Program-made: the position numbers and the translations under genes
The notes under the pieces: generated by a model
Databases searched by the model: none
What the model was told of the DNA's origin: nothing
What the model saw: the letters and a program-made list of their open reading frames with translations, nothing else
DNA from: Oscillospiraceae bacterium
GTDB taxonomy: Bacteria > Bacillota > Clostridia > Oscillospirales > Acutalibacteraceae
Length of the DNA: 39,779 nt
Direction of reading: 5' to 3'
NCBI GenBank assembly: GCA_009784445.1
Contig: WRBQ01000016.1
Location: 1 to 39,779 of the forward strand
In this document: positions 22,081 to 30,959 of the stretch, piece by piece
Layout: every line of letters starts with the position of its first letter
Numbering within the stretch: the stretch's first letter is position 1

Positions 22081-23157
22081 ATGCCTGCAAAATTTGATGC
22101 AAAAACCTTTAACCCGGTAGCGTTCGGTAAATATGTCGATGCTATTCCGCGCGTTCGTATGAATGCGCTCATTACCTCAAGGGCGCTTTCGCCCAACGAA
22201 GAAATTCGCACCGCGTTTAACGGTGAACAGACCGGTAAGTTTTTCGCTGTTCTGCCGTTCTTTGGCCGCCTTGACGGTGCACCGCAAAACTACGATGGCG
22301 CAACCGATATTGAGCCCGGCAGTACCACCACCTACGAACGTGGCGTTGTGGTCACTGGCCGCGCCCGCGCATGGACGGAGAAAGACTTTTCACACGATGT
22401 CACTGGCGGCGTAGATTTCATGGGCAACGTCGCCCGGCAAACTGCTGACTATTGGCAAGATGTTGACCAAGATACGCTGTTGGCCGTGCTGCAAGGTATC
22501 TTCGCAATGAACACTGCCAAAAACCAGCCGTTTGTTGACAATCACACCTACGACATCACTGGCGGAACTGACGACGCGGCGTTGGTCGGGCCGACGACGC
22601 TCAACACCGCCACGCAAAAAGCTTGTGGCGACAACAAGGGCAGCTTCAGCCTTGTTGTTATGCACAGCGTTGTGGCAACGCGCCTTGAGAACCTCAACGT
22701 GCTGGAGTTCCTCAAGTTCACCGATTCAAACGGCATCCAGCGGAACCTCACGCTCGCGGACTGGAATGGCCGCACGGTGCTCATCGACGATGGCATGCCA
22801 TGCGTTGAAGTGCCTGAAACCACCGACGGCGCAGGCGACGGCTACACGGCCTACACCACATATGTGCTGGGCGACGGCGCAATCGACTACGAAAACGTCG
22901 GCGTGAAGGAGCCTTACGAAATGGGCCGTGACCCAAGAAAGAACGGCGGCGAGGATACACTCTACACTCGCCAACGCAAAGTGTTTGCGCCGTTCGGCAT
23001 CAGCTTCACCAAAGCGCAGGTGGCGAGCTTCAGCCCCACCGACGAAGAGTTGAAGCTGGGCAAAAACTGGGCACTTGTCAGCGAGGGCACTGGTGCAGCT
23101 GCGAAAGTCATCCCGCACAAGGCTATCCCCATTGCCCGCATCATTTCGAAAGGCTAG
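22081..23157 (+). CDS. Major capsid protein
   Basis: A 358-residue coat protein, probably HK97-fold, of the type found in clostridial siphoviruses (FGRLDGAPQNYDGATDIEPG, GRARAWTEKDFSHDVTGG, KVFAPFGISFTKAQVASFSP). It lies between scaffold and head-tail connector genes. AGGAG lies 7 bases before the ATG at 22081; the ATG at 22075 is too close to it. Confidence 0.9.
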   Translation: MPAKFDAKTFNPVAFGKYVDAIPRVRMNALITSRALSPNEEIRTAFNGEQTGKFFAVLPFFGRLDGAPQNYDGATDIEPGSTTTYERGVVVTGRARAWTEKDFSHDVTGGVDFMGNVARQTADYWQDVDQDTLLAVLQGIFAMNTAKNQPFVDNHTYDITGGTDDAALVGPTTLNTATQKACGDNKGSFSLVVMHSVVATRLENLNVLEFLKFTDSNGIQRNLTLADWNGRTVLIDDGMPCVEVPETTDGAGDGYTAYTTYVLGDGAIDYENVGVKEPYEMGRDPRKNGGEDTLYTRQRKVFAPFGISFTKAQVASFSPTDEELKLGKNWALVSEGTGAAAKVIPHKAIPIARIISKG

Positions 23158-23166
23158 GATGCTGCC

Positions 23167-23646
23167 ATGCTCAAACGAGGCCACAACAGCTATGTGACAC
23201 TGATTGAAGCCGAAAGGCACATCAATCTGCGTCACGCTGGCACAAGCGCGCCACGGCAAGCGTGGGACGGTCTAACGCACCGGCGCGACAAGCATCGGTT
23301 GCTTGTCAACGCATGCGATATGATTGAGCAGCTGCCGTTCCCTGGGCGCAAGTCCACAACCGCGCAGATTTTAGTCTGGCCACGTGATGGCAGCCGCGAT
23401 GTTCCGCAGACCATTACGCATGCGCAAATCGAACTGGCTCTGTGGCTGGCGCATCAAGAAGCGCAGCCGCCGGAGGTTGCGGGCGAAAGTCGCGCCGAGC
23501 TAATAGCGCAGGGGGTAACGTCTGCACGGATCGGCAAGTGGGCGGAAAGCTACGACAGCAATAAACAACAGCAGGGTGCAATGCAGAGCCCTACTGTTGC
23601 GCTTTTGCTCAAACCACTGTTGTCCGGAGGTTTCGGAATATGTTAA
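23167..23646 (+). CDS. Head-tail connector (DnaT-like/gp6-type adaptor)
   Basis: A 159-residue protein directly after the capsid gene, largely helical (SYVTLIEAERHINLRHAG, LVNACDMIEQLPFPGRKS, ALWLAHQEA). This matches the 'YVTLxEA' start of DnaT-like adaptor proteins at this position in many phages. It would form the first ring below the portal. The next gene starts inside its last codons. Confidence 0.75.
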   Translation: MLKRGHNSYVTLIEAERHINLRHAGTSAPRQAWDGLTHRRDKHRLLVNACDMIEQLPFPGRKSTTAQILVWPRDGSRDVPQTITHAQIELALWLAHQEAQPPEVAGESRAELIAQGVTSARIGKWAESYDSNKQQQGAMQSPTVALLLKPLLSGGFGIC

Positions 23647-23924
23647 GAAACTATTTGAACCAAACTGCGAAGTTGGAGCGACAAAATGGCATCGACGACC
23701 GCGGGCAATCGACCTATCACATCGCAAAAATAATCCGTTGCCGCAAGGAGAAACGCATGCGCTTGCAGGTAGCTGGATATTCATCGACGTTGAAGCCCGG
23801 CACAGTATACTACATCACTATACCGGTTGTCGAGGGTGACAAACTTGATGGCGTTGTCGTGCTTGCGGTCGATGAATGGGTTGGCCTCAAAGGCAACGTG
23901 CAAGGTTATGAGGCGGTGGTGTGA
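23640..23924 (+). CDS. Head closure/minor capsid protein
   Basis: A 94-residue, mostly beta protein (MLRNYLNQTAKLERQNGIDD, TLKPGTVYYITIP) in the position of the head-tail stopper. It starts within the end of the previous gene, and the next gene starts at its last base. Assignment is mainly from order and fold impression (minor capsid protein PF10665-like). Confidence 0.7.
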   Translation: MLRNYLNQTAKLERQNGIDDRGQSTYHIAKIIRCRKEKRMRLQVAGYSSTLKPGTVYYITIPVVEGDKLDGVVVLAVDEWVGLKGNVQGYEAVV

Positions 23925-24358
23925 TGCCGAAGAAAGATGACGGTTTAGTGTTGACGTTTGACAGCAAACAGCTTGACACGATGTTAAAACTGGCACAAAA
24001 ACGTGCACCAGAAAAAACCACACGTGCCGTGCATAGCGTCCTGCTTGATTTAGCTGGGCGCAGCGCGAGACGCGCCCCGGTGAAAGAGGGGCATCTGCGC
24101 AATGACTGTCAAGCTGTATTGAACGGCAACCCAGTTTTCGAGAACCAAGCTGCAACTGGCGGCAAGCCGAAATCTGCGTTGTCCGCGTTCGGCACGGTTG
24201 GCTACTCACTAGTCTACGCCCGCAGGCAACACGAAGACTTGACGTTTAACCACCCCATGGGCGGTGAGGCGAAGTTCCTCGAAAACCCATTTAACGAAAA
24301 TACGGCACGCTACGAAAAAATGCTGCGCGGCGTTGCCGAGGAGGTGCTGAAAAAATGA
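23924..24358 (+). CDS. HK97 gp10-like neck/minor capsid protein
   Basis: A 144-residue protein with a typical gp10 pattern: a helix with LAGRSARRAPVKEGHLRND, then a beta region and the conserved YARRQHE block, and a C-terminal helix (NTARYEKMLRGVAEEVLKK). It would connect head and tail. The ATG overlaps the previous stop (ATGTGATGCC context). Confidence 0.82.
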   Translation: MPKKDDGLVLTFDSKQLDTMLKLAQKRAPEKTTRAVHSVLLDLAGRSARRAPVKEGHLRNDCQAVLNGNPVFENQAATGGKPKSALSAFGTVGYSLVYARRQHEDLTFNHPMGGEAKFLENPFNENTARYEKMLRGVAEEVLKK

Positions 24359-24699
24359 ACATCCTCGATATTGTTATGCCACTGCTGCCTGTGCCGGTTA
24401 TCAAAGGTCACATGCCAGCCTTGCCAGACGACTGCGTTGGTATTGTTGAGTACAACCCGCCGCCGCCAGACCACTATTTTGATGGCACGCGATTTTTACA
24501 CAACGTGCAGGTGCGCAGTCGCTCACTGACTGCGGCCACGGCTTACGAAGCTGCTGAAGCTTGCGCAAAAGCACTCAACCGCCATGAAGACATGCAAGTG
24601 TCAATTTTACAAACCAGTGCGGTGCTGGACATTGGCCGCGATGGGGCAAACCCAGCGCGCCAAGAATACACCGTAAATTTTACAGTAAGGAGACGATAA
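24355..24699 (+). CDS. Tail terminator/minor capsid protein
   Basis: A 114-residue alpha-beta protein (VGIVEYNPPPPDHYFDGTRF, AYEAAEACAKALNRHEDMQV, YTVNFTVRRR) in the tail terminator position between gp10-like and tail tube genes. It starts within the end of the previous gene. Assignment is mostly by order; minor_capsid_3-type is likely. Confidence 0.7.
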   Translation: MNILDIVMPLLPVPVIKGHMPALPDDCVGIVEYNPPPPDHYFDGTRFLHNVQVRSRSLTAATAYEAAEACAKALNRHEDMQVSILQTSAVLDIGRDGANPARQEYTVNFTVRRR

Positions 24700-24700
24700 C

Positions 24701-25147
24701 ATGGGTATTTTTACTGGCGTGACTGGGAAAATCGCCATCAATGGCAACGATGTCGCCTATATGTCTACGTGGTCTTTTGACGCAACCACCGAGATGATTA
24801 TCCGCCAGCACTTCGGCGAACGCTGGACGCGGCGCATTCCATCAATCAAAGACTGGACTGCATCGGCAGACGGCAGCGTGGAACTTTCCGTTGAAAGCGG
24901 GCAAGCAGACATCATTGCTGCCTGGTTTAACGACACCGAAATTGTCGTAACGTTCTATCTTGATGACGACACGTTTTTCCGTGGTCCGGCTTTCATTCAA
25001 AGCCAAAACTTCAACAACGATGCGGGCGATGCGCCCGAATTGTCCATCAGTATTGAGGGCAATGGCGCACTAACCTACGTTGGACCAGCGGGAGCCATGC
25101 CGCTTGCAGCCACCACCGCTGCAACTACTACAAAAAAAGGAGAGTAA
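24701..25147 (+). CDS. Major tail tube protein
   Basis: A 148-residue beta-rich protein (GVTGKIAINGNDVAYMSTWS, DGSVELSVESGQADIIAAWF, FRGPAFIQSQNFNNDAGDAP) with the usual start of phage tail tube proteins and an Ala/Thr tail. It forms stacked hexamers around the tape measure. The position before the frameshifted chaperone genes agrees. Confidence 0.85.
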   Translation: MGIFTGVTGKIAINGNDVAYMSTWSFDATTEMIIRQHFGERWTRRIPSIKDWTASADGSVELSVESGQADIIAAWFNDTEIVVTFYLDDDTFFRGPAFIQSQNFNNDAGDAPELSISIEGNGALTYVGPAGAMPLAATTAATTTKKGE

Positions 25148-25150
25148 TGC

Positions 25151-25579
25151 ATGAACATCATAATCGGCGAAAAAGAATTTGAGTTAAGAACAGGGCTCGG
25201 CACGGTCAAGTTGATTGAGGGCAGAGCGAAAAAACCACTACTGCACCTACTTGACGAGCTTGAAAATGCTATGGTTGACGAATTGCTGGCATTGCTCTAT
25301 ATGGGTCTTGGTGGCAAAACACAGGCTGAAACGGCTGGCCTTGCGCAAGCCGCAGACGATGACCTAGATTTTATGGGGCTATTTATTATGGTTCAGAAAT
25401 TTATTGGTTGTTTGATGTTCACTGGCACACCAGCACAGCAAGAGAAAAAAATAGCTGATATGGAAGTTTCAGAAAAGGAAAAAAACGGTTTTCGGCAGTT
25501 GCTCGGGCTGCCGCTGGTCGAAATTCCAAACGAGCCATTGACTTTCGAGGACGCGAGTACACCTACTCAACCGAGCTAG
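25151..25579 (+). CDS. Tail assembly chaperone, short (G) form
   Basis: A 142-residue protein (MNIIIGEKEFELRTGLGTVK, then a helical body) between tail tube and tape measure, the place of lambda gpG-like chaperones. Near its end the message has a slippery heptamer A AAA AAC (25480-25486). A -1 shift there would fuse it to the downstream frame and give a longer GT form of about 240 residues ending at 25872. Confidence 0.8.
   Translation: MNIIIGEKEFELRTGLGTVKLIEGRAKKPLLHLLDELENAMVDELLALLYMGLGGKTQAETAGLAQAADDDLDFMGLFIMVQKFIGCLMFTGTPAQQEKKIADMEVSEKEKNGFRQLLGLPLVEIPNEPLTFEDASTPTQPS
25480..25486 (+). promoter_or_regulatory. Probable -1 ribosomal frameshift site
   Basis: A AAA AAC read in the zero frame as GAA AAA AAC, a canonical slippery heptamer. 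The -1 frame is open from here through 25872, across the start of the next frame at 25627, and there is no ATG, GTG or TTG in that frame in between. The shift is therefore the simplest way to express the conserved upstream part (IDFRGREYTYSTELVEQAA). Confidence 0.65.
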
Positions 25580-25872
25580 TTGAACAAGCGGCGATTGTAG
25601 GAATAAACACCTCACAGCTTCAAGAAATGGAGTTGTGGGAATTTTATCTTACGGCAAAAGGCTGGGCAGAACGCGAACGCCTGCTGGCCAAGCGCGGCAT
25701 GATTGAGTGCTGGACCACGGCCAACCTAACAGGCGCGGCGTTTGCTGGTAAACTTAAGCCGATGAACCACTACGTCAAAGATGAAAACGACGTGAAGGCC
25801 GCACCGAAAATCAGCATTGAGGACTTCAAGGCAAAGCTGGCGGCAGCTGAAAGGGGTGAGTTGCATGGCTAG
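25487..25872 (+). CDS. Tail assembly chaperone, frameshifted (T) part
   Basis: This frame, one base back from the G gene, is open to 25872. It includes a hydrophobic-helical block (ELVEQAAIVGINTSQLQEME, LWEFYLTAKGW) and a basic C-terminus. It should be made mainly as the C-terminal part of a GT fusion that loads the tape measure for tail assembly. An internal ATG at 25627 could give an 81-residue product, but it has only a poor ribosome site. Its end overlaps the tape measure start. Confidence 0.65.
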
Positions 25873-27703
25873 AGGCGCAAACACGCTACAGGTAAACATC
25901 GGCGCAACGGTTCGTGGGCTGTTTAGCGGCTTAAAAAAAGCTGCATCTGGCATTCGTGGTTTCGCGCAGCGCGGCGCGCGGATGTTCCGCGGACTAAACC
26001 GCAGCATGAAAAGCAGCTCACTCAATGCAAAAGGCCTGGGCAAAGCCATGAATGGCTTTTTCAGCGTGTTGCGAAGACAGGTTAGCCGACAGCTGCTGCG
26101 AACGTTTACCAAGCAGATAGGCGAGGCCATTGGGGAGCTGGCGAGATTCAGCCCTGCGTTTAACAGCGCGATGTCTGAAATTCAATCCAGCGTGCGCTTT
26201 GTTGGAAGTGCGCTGGTAGCGGCATTTGCGCCTATCGTGCAAGCAGTTGCGCCCTGGCTGGTGAAGTTGCTTAACCTGCTGGCTGAAGCCATTAACATGA
26301 TAACCCGCTTCACTGCGGCACTCATGGGGCAAAGTCAAGTAGCCACAGCCACCCGGCAGCAATACGACTTTGCCGCTAGCATGGACGCAGCTGCGAAGTC
26401 AGCTAACGATGCGTCAAACGCGATGGCGGCTTATGACGAAATCAACGTTCTGCAAACCGGGCAAAAAGACAAAGGCCCGCAATTCCAATTCCAAGATGCA
26501 TTTGGCGCGGACGGCTTTGACGGCGGCATTTTTGCAGCAGTCAAACCGCTCATCTATGACGCGAAAAACGCGCTCAAGGAAGTGTGGGAGCTAGTCAAAA
26601 GCATTGGCCGTTCTTTTCAAGCTGCATGGATAATCGAGGGACCTGCCGTTGTTGCCTCGCTGCAACACGCGCTTAGCGGCGTGTTTAATCTTGTAGGCTC
26701 AATCGCCCGCGACTGGCGCAGGGCATGGGAAACAGACGGACGTGGCGAGGCCATCATTGGCAACTTGTTTGGCATTCTTAGCGGGATATGGGGGCTGATC
26801 GGCGACATCGCCTATGCGTTCTATAACGCATGGAACGCTAACGATAACGGCTATCGCATCATGACCAGCATCCTCAACGTGATTTACCAAGTCACGCACA
26901 TCGCTCGCGATGCCATTGAGGTAATCCGCGAGTGGTGGCAAAGCGAGGCTGGCCAACGATTTGCCTACAACATCACATCGGCGTTTGCACGAATAACCGA
27001 AAGCGTCAGTAATATTTGGGACACCATTCGTCGCTTTTGGGATAACGTTGGCCGCGATGTGTTCCGCGCCTTCCTCGACGTTCTTTCTGCCGTTTTTGAG
27101 GTTATCATTGAGGTTGTCGCGGCGATTATCAGTGTAGCCGCAAATGTTTGGGATAGAATCGAACCGGCAGTGACATGGGTATTTGGCAATATCTTATTGC
27201 CGTTCCTCGATTTTGTTGCCAACGGTTTTCGCGCCATTGCTGCGCTGTTGCGCGGGGACTTCGGTGGCGCACTAGACTTCGCAGGGCGTGCATTCCGCTC
27301 GCTTGGCAACGTTGGTATTGGCATACTAAATGGCATTATCCATGCGCTGAACGCAGTCATTGGCGGGTTGAACCGCATCCAATTCACTTTCCCGGACTGG
27401 GTGCCTGGTCTTGGCGGGAATTCGTGGGGTATAAATATCCCGAAAATACCCAACGTTCCGCAGCTGGCCACCGGCGGAATCGTCTACAGTGACATGCTTG
27501 TCAACGTTGGCGAGTATGCAGGTGCACGCAACAACCCTGAAGTGATTGCCCCACTGGATAAACTCAAAGACATCATCGGCCAGGTTGGCGGTGCGGGCGA
27601 GCGCACGATACGGCTCATTATGGAGTACCCTGATGGCCGCCAAATCATCAAAATCATTAACGACACACAAGAAGAAGCTGGGTATGTGCTGCTGGAGGTC
27701 TAA
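25865..27703 (+). CDS. Tail tape measure protein
   Basis: A 612-residue protein starting at the ATG at 25865 after GAAAGGGGTG. The N-terminus is basic and helical (residues 1-85). There is a hydrophobic stretch at about 105-145 (SALVAAFAPIVQAVAPWLVK), then long helical repeats rich in Trp (residues 240-470), and a membrane-insertion-like part near 410-470. The C-terminus (GIVYSDMLVNVGEYAGARNN, PEVIAPLDKL) is the usual tape measure ending. It sets tail length, and its size points to a short siphovirus tail. Confidence 0.88.
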   Translation: MARGANTLQVNIGATVRGLFSGLKKAASGIRGFAQRGARMFRGLNRSMKSSSLNAKGLGKAMNGFFSVLRRQVSRQLLRTFTKQIGEAIGELARFSPAFNSAMSEIQSSVRFVGSALVAAFAPIVQAVAPWLVKLLNLLAEAINMITRFTAALMGQSQVATATRQQYDFAASMDAAAKSANDASNAMAAYDEINVLQTGQKDKGPQFQFQDAFGADGFDGGIFAAVKPLIYDAKNALKEVWELVKSIGRSFQAAWIIEGPAVVASLQHALSGVFNLVGSIARDWRRAWETDGRGEAIIGNLFGILSGIWGLIGDIAYAFYNAWNANDNGYRIMTSILNVIYQVTHIARDAIEVIREWWQSEAGQRFAYNITSAFARITESVSNIWDTIRRFWDNVGRDVFRAFLDVLSAVFEVIIEVVAAIISVAANVWDRIEPAVTWVFGNILLPFLDFVANGFRAIAALLRGDFGGALDFAGRAFRSLGNVGIGILNGIIHALNAVIGGLNRIQFTFPDWVPGLGGNSWGINIPKIPNVPQLATGGIVYSDMLVNVGEYAGARNNPEVIAPLDKLKDIIGQVGGAGERTIRLIMEYPDGRQIIKIINDTQEEAGYVLLEV

Positions 27704-27705
27704 CC

Positions 27706-28083
27706 ATGAACAAAAACGAAGTGCAGATTAACGGCAGCACTATCCTGCGCGGCGGCTGGCCGCAGTGGGATTATCCGCAAACAGACGGCGATGGCAGCGG
27801 TGCAACTGACGAAAACGTCATGCACCGCGATGTCCTCCCCTCTCGTTACCGGCACATCCTAACGTTTCGCTCACCCGATGAAGCATTAGCGTCGCAGCTG
27901 ATGCAGGTGCGCAGCCTGCCGGAGCTAAACCTGCAGTATTACGATATCCGCAGTAGGTCATGGATGACACGGCGCATGTACCCGGTGGGCGGACCTATCA
28001 TCGCCCAGCACATGCTTAGTGAAAACGGCGATATTTTGTTCCAAGACTATGAACTACGGTTTATCCAACTCATCCCGGATTAG
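27706..28083 (+). CDS. Tail tip-region protein of unknown function (125 aa)
   Basis: It follows the tape measure by two bases, with GGAGG as ribosome site. The protein is mostly beta (EVQINGSTILRGGWPQWDYP, RYRHILTFRSPDEALASQLM) and lies between tape measure and the tail endopeptidase-like gene, where small distal tail proteins are found. I do not recognise a named family. Confidence 0.7.
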   Translation: MNKNEVQINGSTILRGGWPQWDYPQTDGDGSGATDENVMHRDVLPSRYRHILTFRSPDEALASQLMQVRSLPELNLQYYDIRSRSWMTRRMYPVGGPIIAQHMLSENGDILFQDYELRFIQLIPD

Positions 28084-28092
28084 GAGGCTACT

Positions 28093-29634
28093 ATGTGGCG
28101 TGCAAGCAATGCATATATGGCTACACTCAACGACGACCGCGTCATTCGTGACGCGGTTTCGCGAATTGTTGTTGATGGCGTGGAGTATACCGGGCGCACA
28201 CACCTAAAGACATTCCCGCGCATTGAGCACGCCACAAGTTCTATGATAGGCGGGTTCCCCGCCAAAACCTGTACCTTTGAAATTTGGAAACAGGGTGACG
28301 ACATTGACCTGCACGGCAAGGAAGTGCACGTGTATCGTGGGCTGCGGCTACCAAGCGGCATCGAATGGGTGCCACTTGGTATCTTCAGCGCAGACGATGA
28401 GGACATCAGCACCAGCAGCACAGGGAATTATATCACATTCAAAGGTCGCGATCGCACACGGTTACTTGAACAGCCGTGGGGCGATGTGCAGCTGAACTAT
28501 CCTTTTACAGCTTCGCGTGAGTTTGTGCGGACACTGGCACGTCATTGTGGCGTTCCGTTTCCGGCTGATACTACAAGCATTCCTAACACTGGGCGGCAAA
28601 TCACGCACCAACCCAACGCGCCCGCCTCGATGACCTGCCGTGAGATGATAGGCCGATACGCCGAAATAGTTGGCGGCATCGCGCAAATCAACCGGCTTGG
28701 CCAATTGGTTGTGTCGAGGCCGTTCAACACTGGCATTACAATCAGCCGAGCGCGGTACGAAAAAGTCTACATTGAACCAGAATGGCCAGCCATCACCGCT
28801 ATTTCACTTGGCGCATATGGCTTTGACGATGATATCATCGCCCCACCCAACGCTGGCGACAGCGACATTTGGTGGCGGTTGGAAGACAACCCGATTGTGT
28901 GGCACAACAGACAAGCGTGGTCAACGCATGTGCTCAATAACCTGCGCGGGCGATCTATCATTCCGTTTGACCTACGCGGGGTAATCGATAACTTCATTTT
29001 CGATATCAACGACACGATTGATATCCGAGAACGCGACGGCTCAATCGCGCGCAGCACGATACTACAAATCAGCACCAGCAACCGCATGCGCTCCAACTTC
29101 AAGACAGAAACGCAGCATGGCGGCAAGGTGCGGCATGAATTGGCGGGCAGCGTGCGTGAGGCTTCGCGGCGTGTGGCGTTGCAGGTTGACCATGTGCGCG
29201 GTGAGATTGACATGCTGGCGGAGGATTTGCGCGCCACGGGTCAGTCGCTAACTTCGCAGATCAATATGCAGGGTGGACGCATCACGATGCTTGCTTCTGA
29301 CCTAGCCGCCACCGGGCAATCATTGACTTCGCAAATTAGCTTAACAGCTGATGGGGTTGAACTGCTACGCTCGGCGCTTGATGCGAGCGATGCCCTGCGC
29401 GAGGAGTGGGTGCGTTTCGTTGGTTCGCATATGTCGCTAGGGCGCAGCGACAGTCCAATGGAAGTGCGTATTAGCAATGAACGCATTTACTTCACCGAGA
29501 ACGGTTTTGCGGTTGCGTACATCACAGGCAATAGGCTGTTTATTCAAGACGCTGAAATCTCTGGCAATTTGCAAATCGGCAACTTTATCTGGAAAGGAAG
29601 GCCGAATGGCGCAATGACTTTATTCAGAATTTAG
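28093..29634 (+). CDS. Tail-associated minor structural protein (Tal/endopeptidase-like)
   Basis: A 513-residue protein. The N-terminal 330 residues have the plan of prophage tail hub/endopeptidase proteins (beta domains; SREFVRTLARHCGVPFPADT; MTCREMIGRYAEIVGGIAQI). The region at about 355-430 is helical with two near-identical units ending in ATGQSLTSQI (one at about 378, one at about 400), probably a coiled-coil shaft. A short beta C-terminus follows (ISNERIYFTENGFAVAYITG). It would sit at the tail tip. Confidence 0.82.
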   Translation: MWRASNAYMATLNDDRVIRDAVSRIVVDGVEYTGRTHLKTFPRIEHATSSMIGGFPAKTCTFEIWKQGDDIDLHGKEVHVYRGLRLPSGIEWVPLGIFSADDEDISTSSTGNYITFKGRDRTRLLEQPWGDVQLNYPFTASREFVRTLARHCGVPFPADTTSIPNTGRQITHQPNAPASMTCREMIGRYAEIVGGIAQINRLGQLVVSRPFNTGITISRARYEKVYIEPEWPAITAISLGAYGFDDDIIAPPNAGDSDIWWRLEDNPIVWHNRQAWSTHVLNNLRGRSIIPFDLRGVIDNFIFDINDTIDIRERDGSIARSTILQISTSNRMRSNFKTETQHGGKVRHELAGSVREASRRVALQVDHVRGEIDMLAEDLRATGQSLTSQINMQGGRITMLASDLAATGQSLTSQISLTADGVELLRSALDASDALREEWVRFVGSHMSLGRSDSPMEVRISNERIYFTENGFAVAYITGNRLFIQDAEISGNLQIGNFIWKGRPNGAMTLFRI

Positions 29635-29644
29635 AGGGAACGTG

Positions 29645-30931
29645 ATGTCACACAGAATAACCGTCGTTGGGGCAAATCCTATATTCAACGGCACGTCAAC
29701 CATACAAATTCAGCACACAGGTGACAACGTAATAGTGCCAGGCGGCGGTTCTGCGTTGTATGCAATATTTTTAGCCGATGGTCCGTGGCCACATGGTGCA
29801 GGTAGTCGTTTGATTACCGCCGGCGCGATCAACGCTACGTTGAACGGCACAACGAACGTGGCAATGCCAAACGTACCGACATTGCTAAGCAGAAACCCAG
29901 GCGCGGTGGTCACATCTGAACCTGCGTTTGTGCACGTAATTTTAACTTCACTACAAGATTGGGTTTCTGGCGACGTCGTTATCCGCGCACACGACTCTTT
30001 TTTCGTGCGCTGGGATGCAACCAGAGCGCAAATTAACCCAACAATATCCACACTTGCATCCGCAAAGCTACCGGGCGGCAGCGGAGGCAATCTGTTCTTC
30101 GTTGGTCATGACAATGCAAGGTTGAGTTTCACCTGCACACCCGGTGAAGCTACTCACCTATCGCGTGTTGTTGTCTGGCGGCAAGGCGGGGCACAGGTTA
30201 CGTTGCCGCCTCCGAACAACTGGCATAGCACGTCTGGCTCAACGCCGTTCACCATTACCACGGCTGAGCACTCAGCACTAGCACTTGCGCCTGGCGCGAA
30301 CGTCTATCGTGCTCGGTTGACAGATGCACGCGGTCGTACCGCTGAAACGGCGCCACTTACAATCAACGCGCTTTCTCACCAACCTGTGACGATTACCCGC
30401 GTACAAGCCATTCGATGTAACGAAAATGGCGAAGAAAACCCGCTCGGTGTGTTTCTGCGTTCGCGCATGTGGTTCGAGTGGGATTCATCCTTAACGCAAG
30501 CACAGTTGACGCGCCGGCGGTGGCGATGGCGCAACGGCACCGCCGCATGGAGTGCTTGGTTTACTGCAACGTCCGGAACGTGGTCTGCTGTTCAACCTGG
30601 AGCCGACCCGATACGCTCAATTGAAGTTCAATACGAAGTAGTTGACCCAATGGGCGCGGAGGCGCACCACACGTTACGGCTACCCACTGCACAGGTGGTG
30701 ATGGATATTGCGCCATCCGGTGACAGCGTAGCGTTCGGCGCGCTGGCCAACAGGCCAAACACATTGCAGCTCGCGCCGGGCATGCGCCTTAGATTTGGAA
30801 CCAGCGGAATCGAAATCGGCGACGGTGGAGGAGTTTTCGAGTTTTTCGCAAACGGCAACCGTGTGGCACTGCTTTTTCAAGGTGGTGACTTGATTATTCG
30901 AGGCCACATATTTGAAAATATGCCAATTTGA
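29645..30931 (+). CDS. Tail tip/baseplate structural protein
   Basis: A 428-residue beta-rich protein: an N-terminal virion-attachment-like part, Ig-like stretches in the middle (LSFTCTPGEATHLSRVVVWR, APGANVYRARLTDARGRTAE), and a C-terminal beta end (APGMRLRFGTSGIEIGDGGG) that resembles DUF859-type siphovirus proteins. I use the ATG at 29645 rather than the GTG at 29642. Its end overlaps the leader of the collagen-like fibre gene. Confidence 0.7.
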   Translation: MSHRITVVGANPIFNGTSTIQIQHTGDNVIVPGGGSALYAIFLADGPWPHGAGSRLITAGAINATLNGTTNVAMPNVPTLLSRNPGAVVTSEPAFVHVILTSLQDWVSGDVVIRAHDSFFVRWDATRAQINPTISTLASAKLPGGSGGNLFFVGHDNARLSFTCTPGEATHLSRVVVWRQGGAQVTLPPPNNWHSTSGSTPFTITTAEHSALALAPGANVYRARLTDARGRTAETAPLTINALSHQPVTITRVQAIRCNENGEENPLGVFLRSRMWFEWDSSLTQAQLTRRRWRWRNGTAAWSAWFTATSGTWSAVQPGADPIRSIEVQYEVVDPMGAEAHHTLRLPTAQVVMDIAPSGDSVAFGALANRPNTLQLAPGMRLRFGTSGIEIGDGGGVFEFFANGNRVALLFQGGDLIIRGHIFENMPI

Positions 30932-30959
30932 AAATATACCAATATTTAGGGGGTATCAC

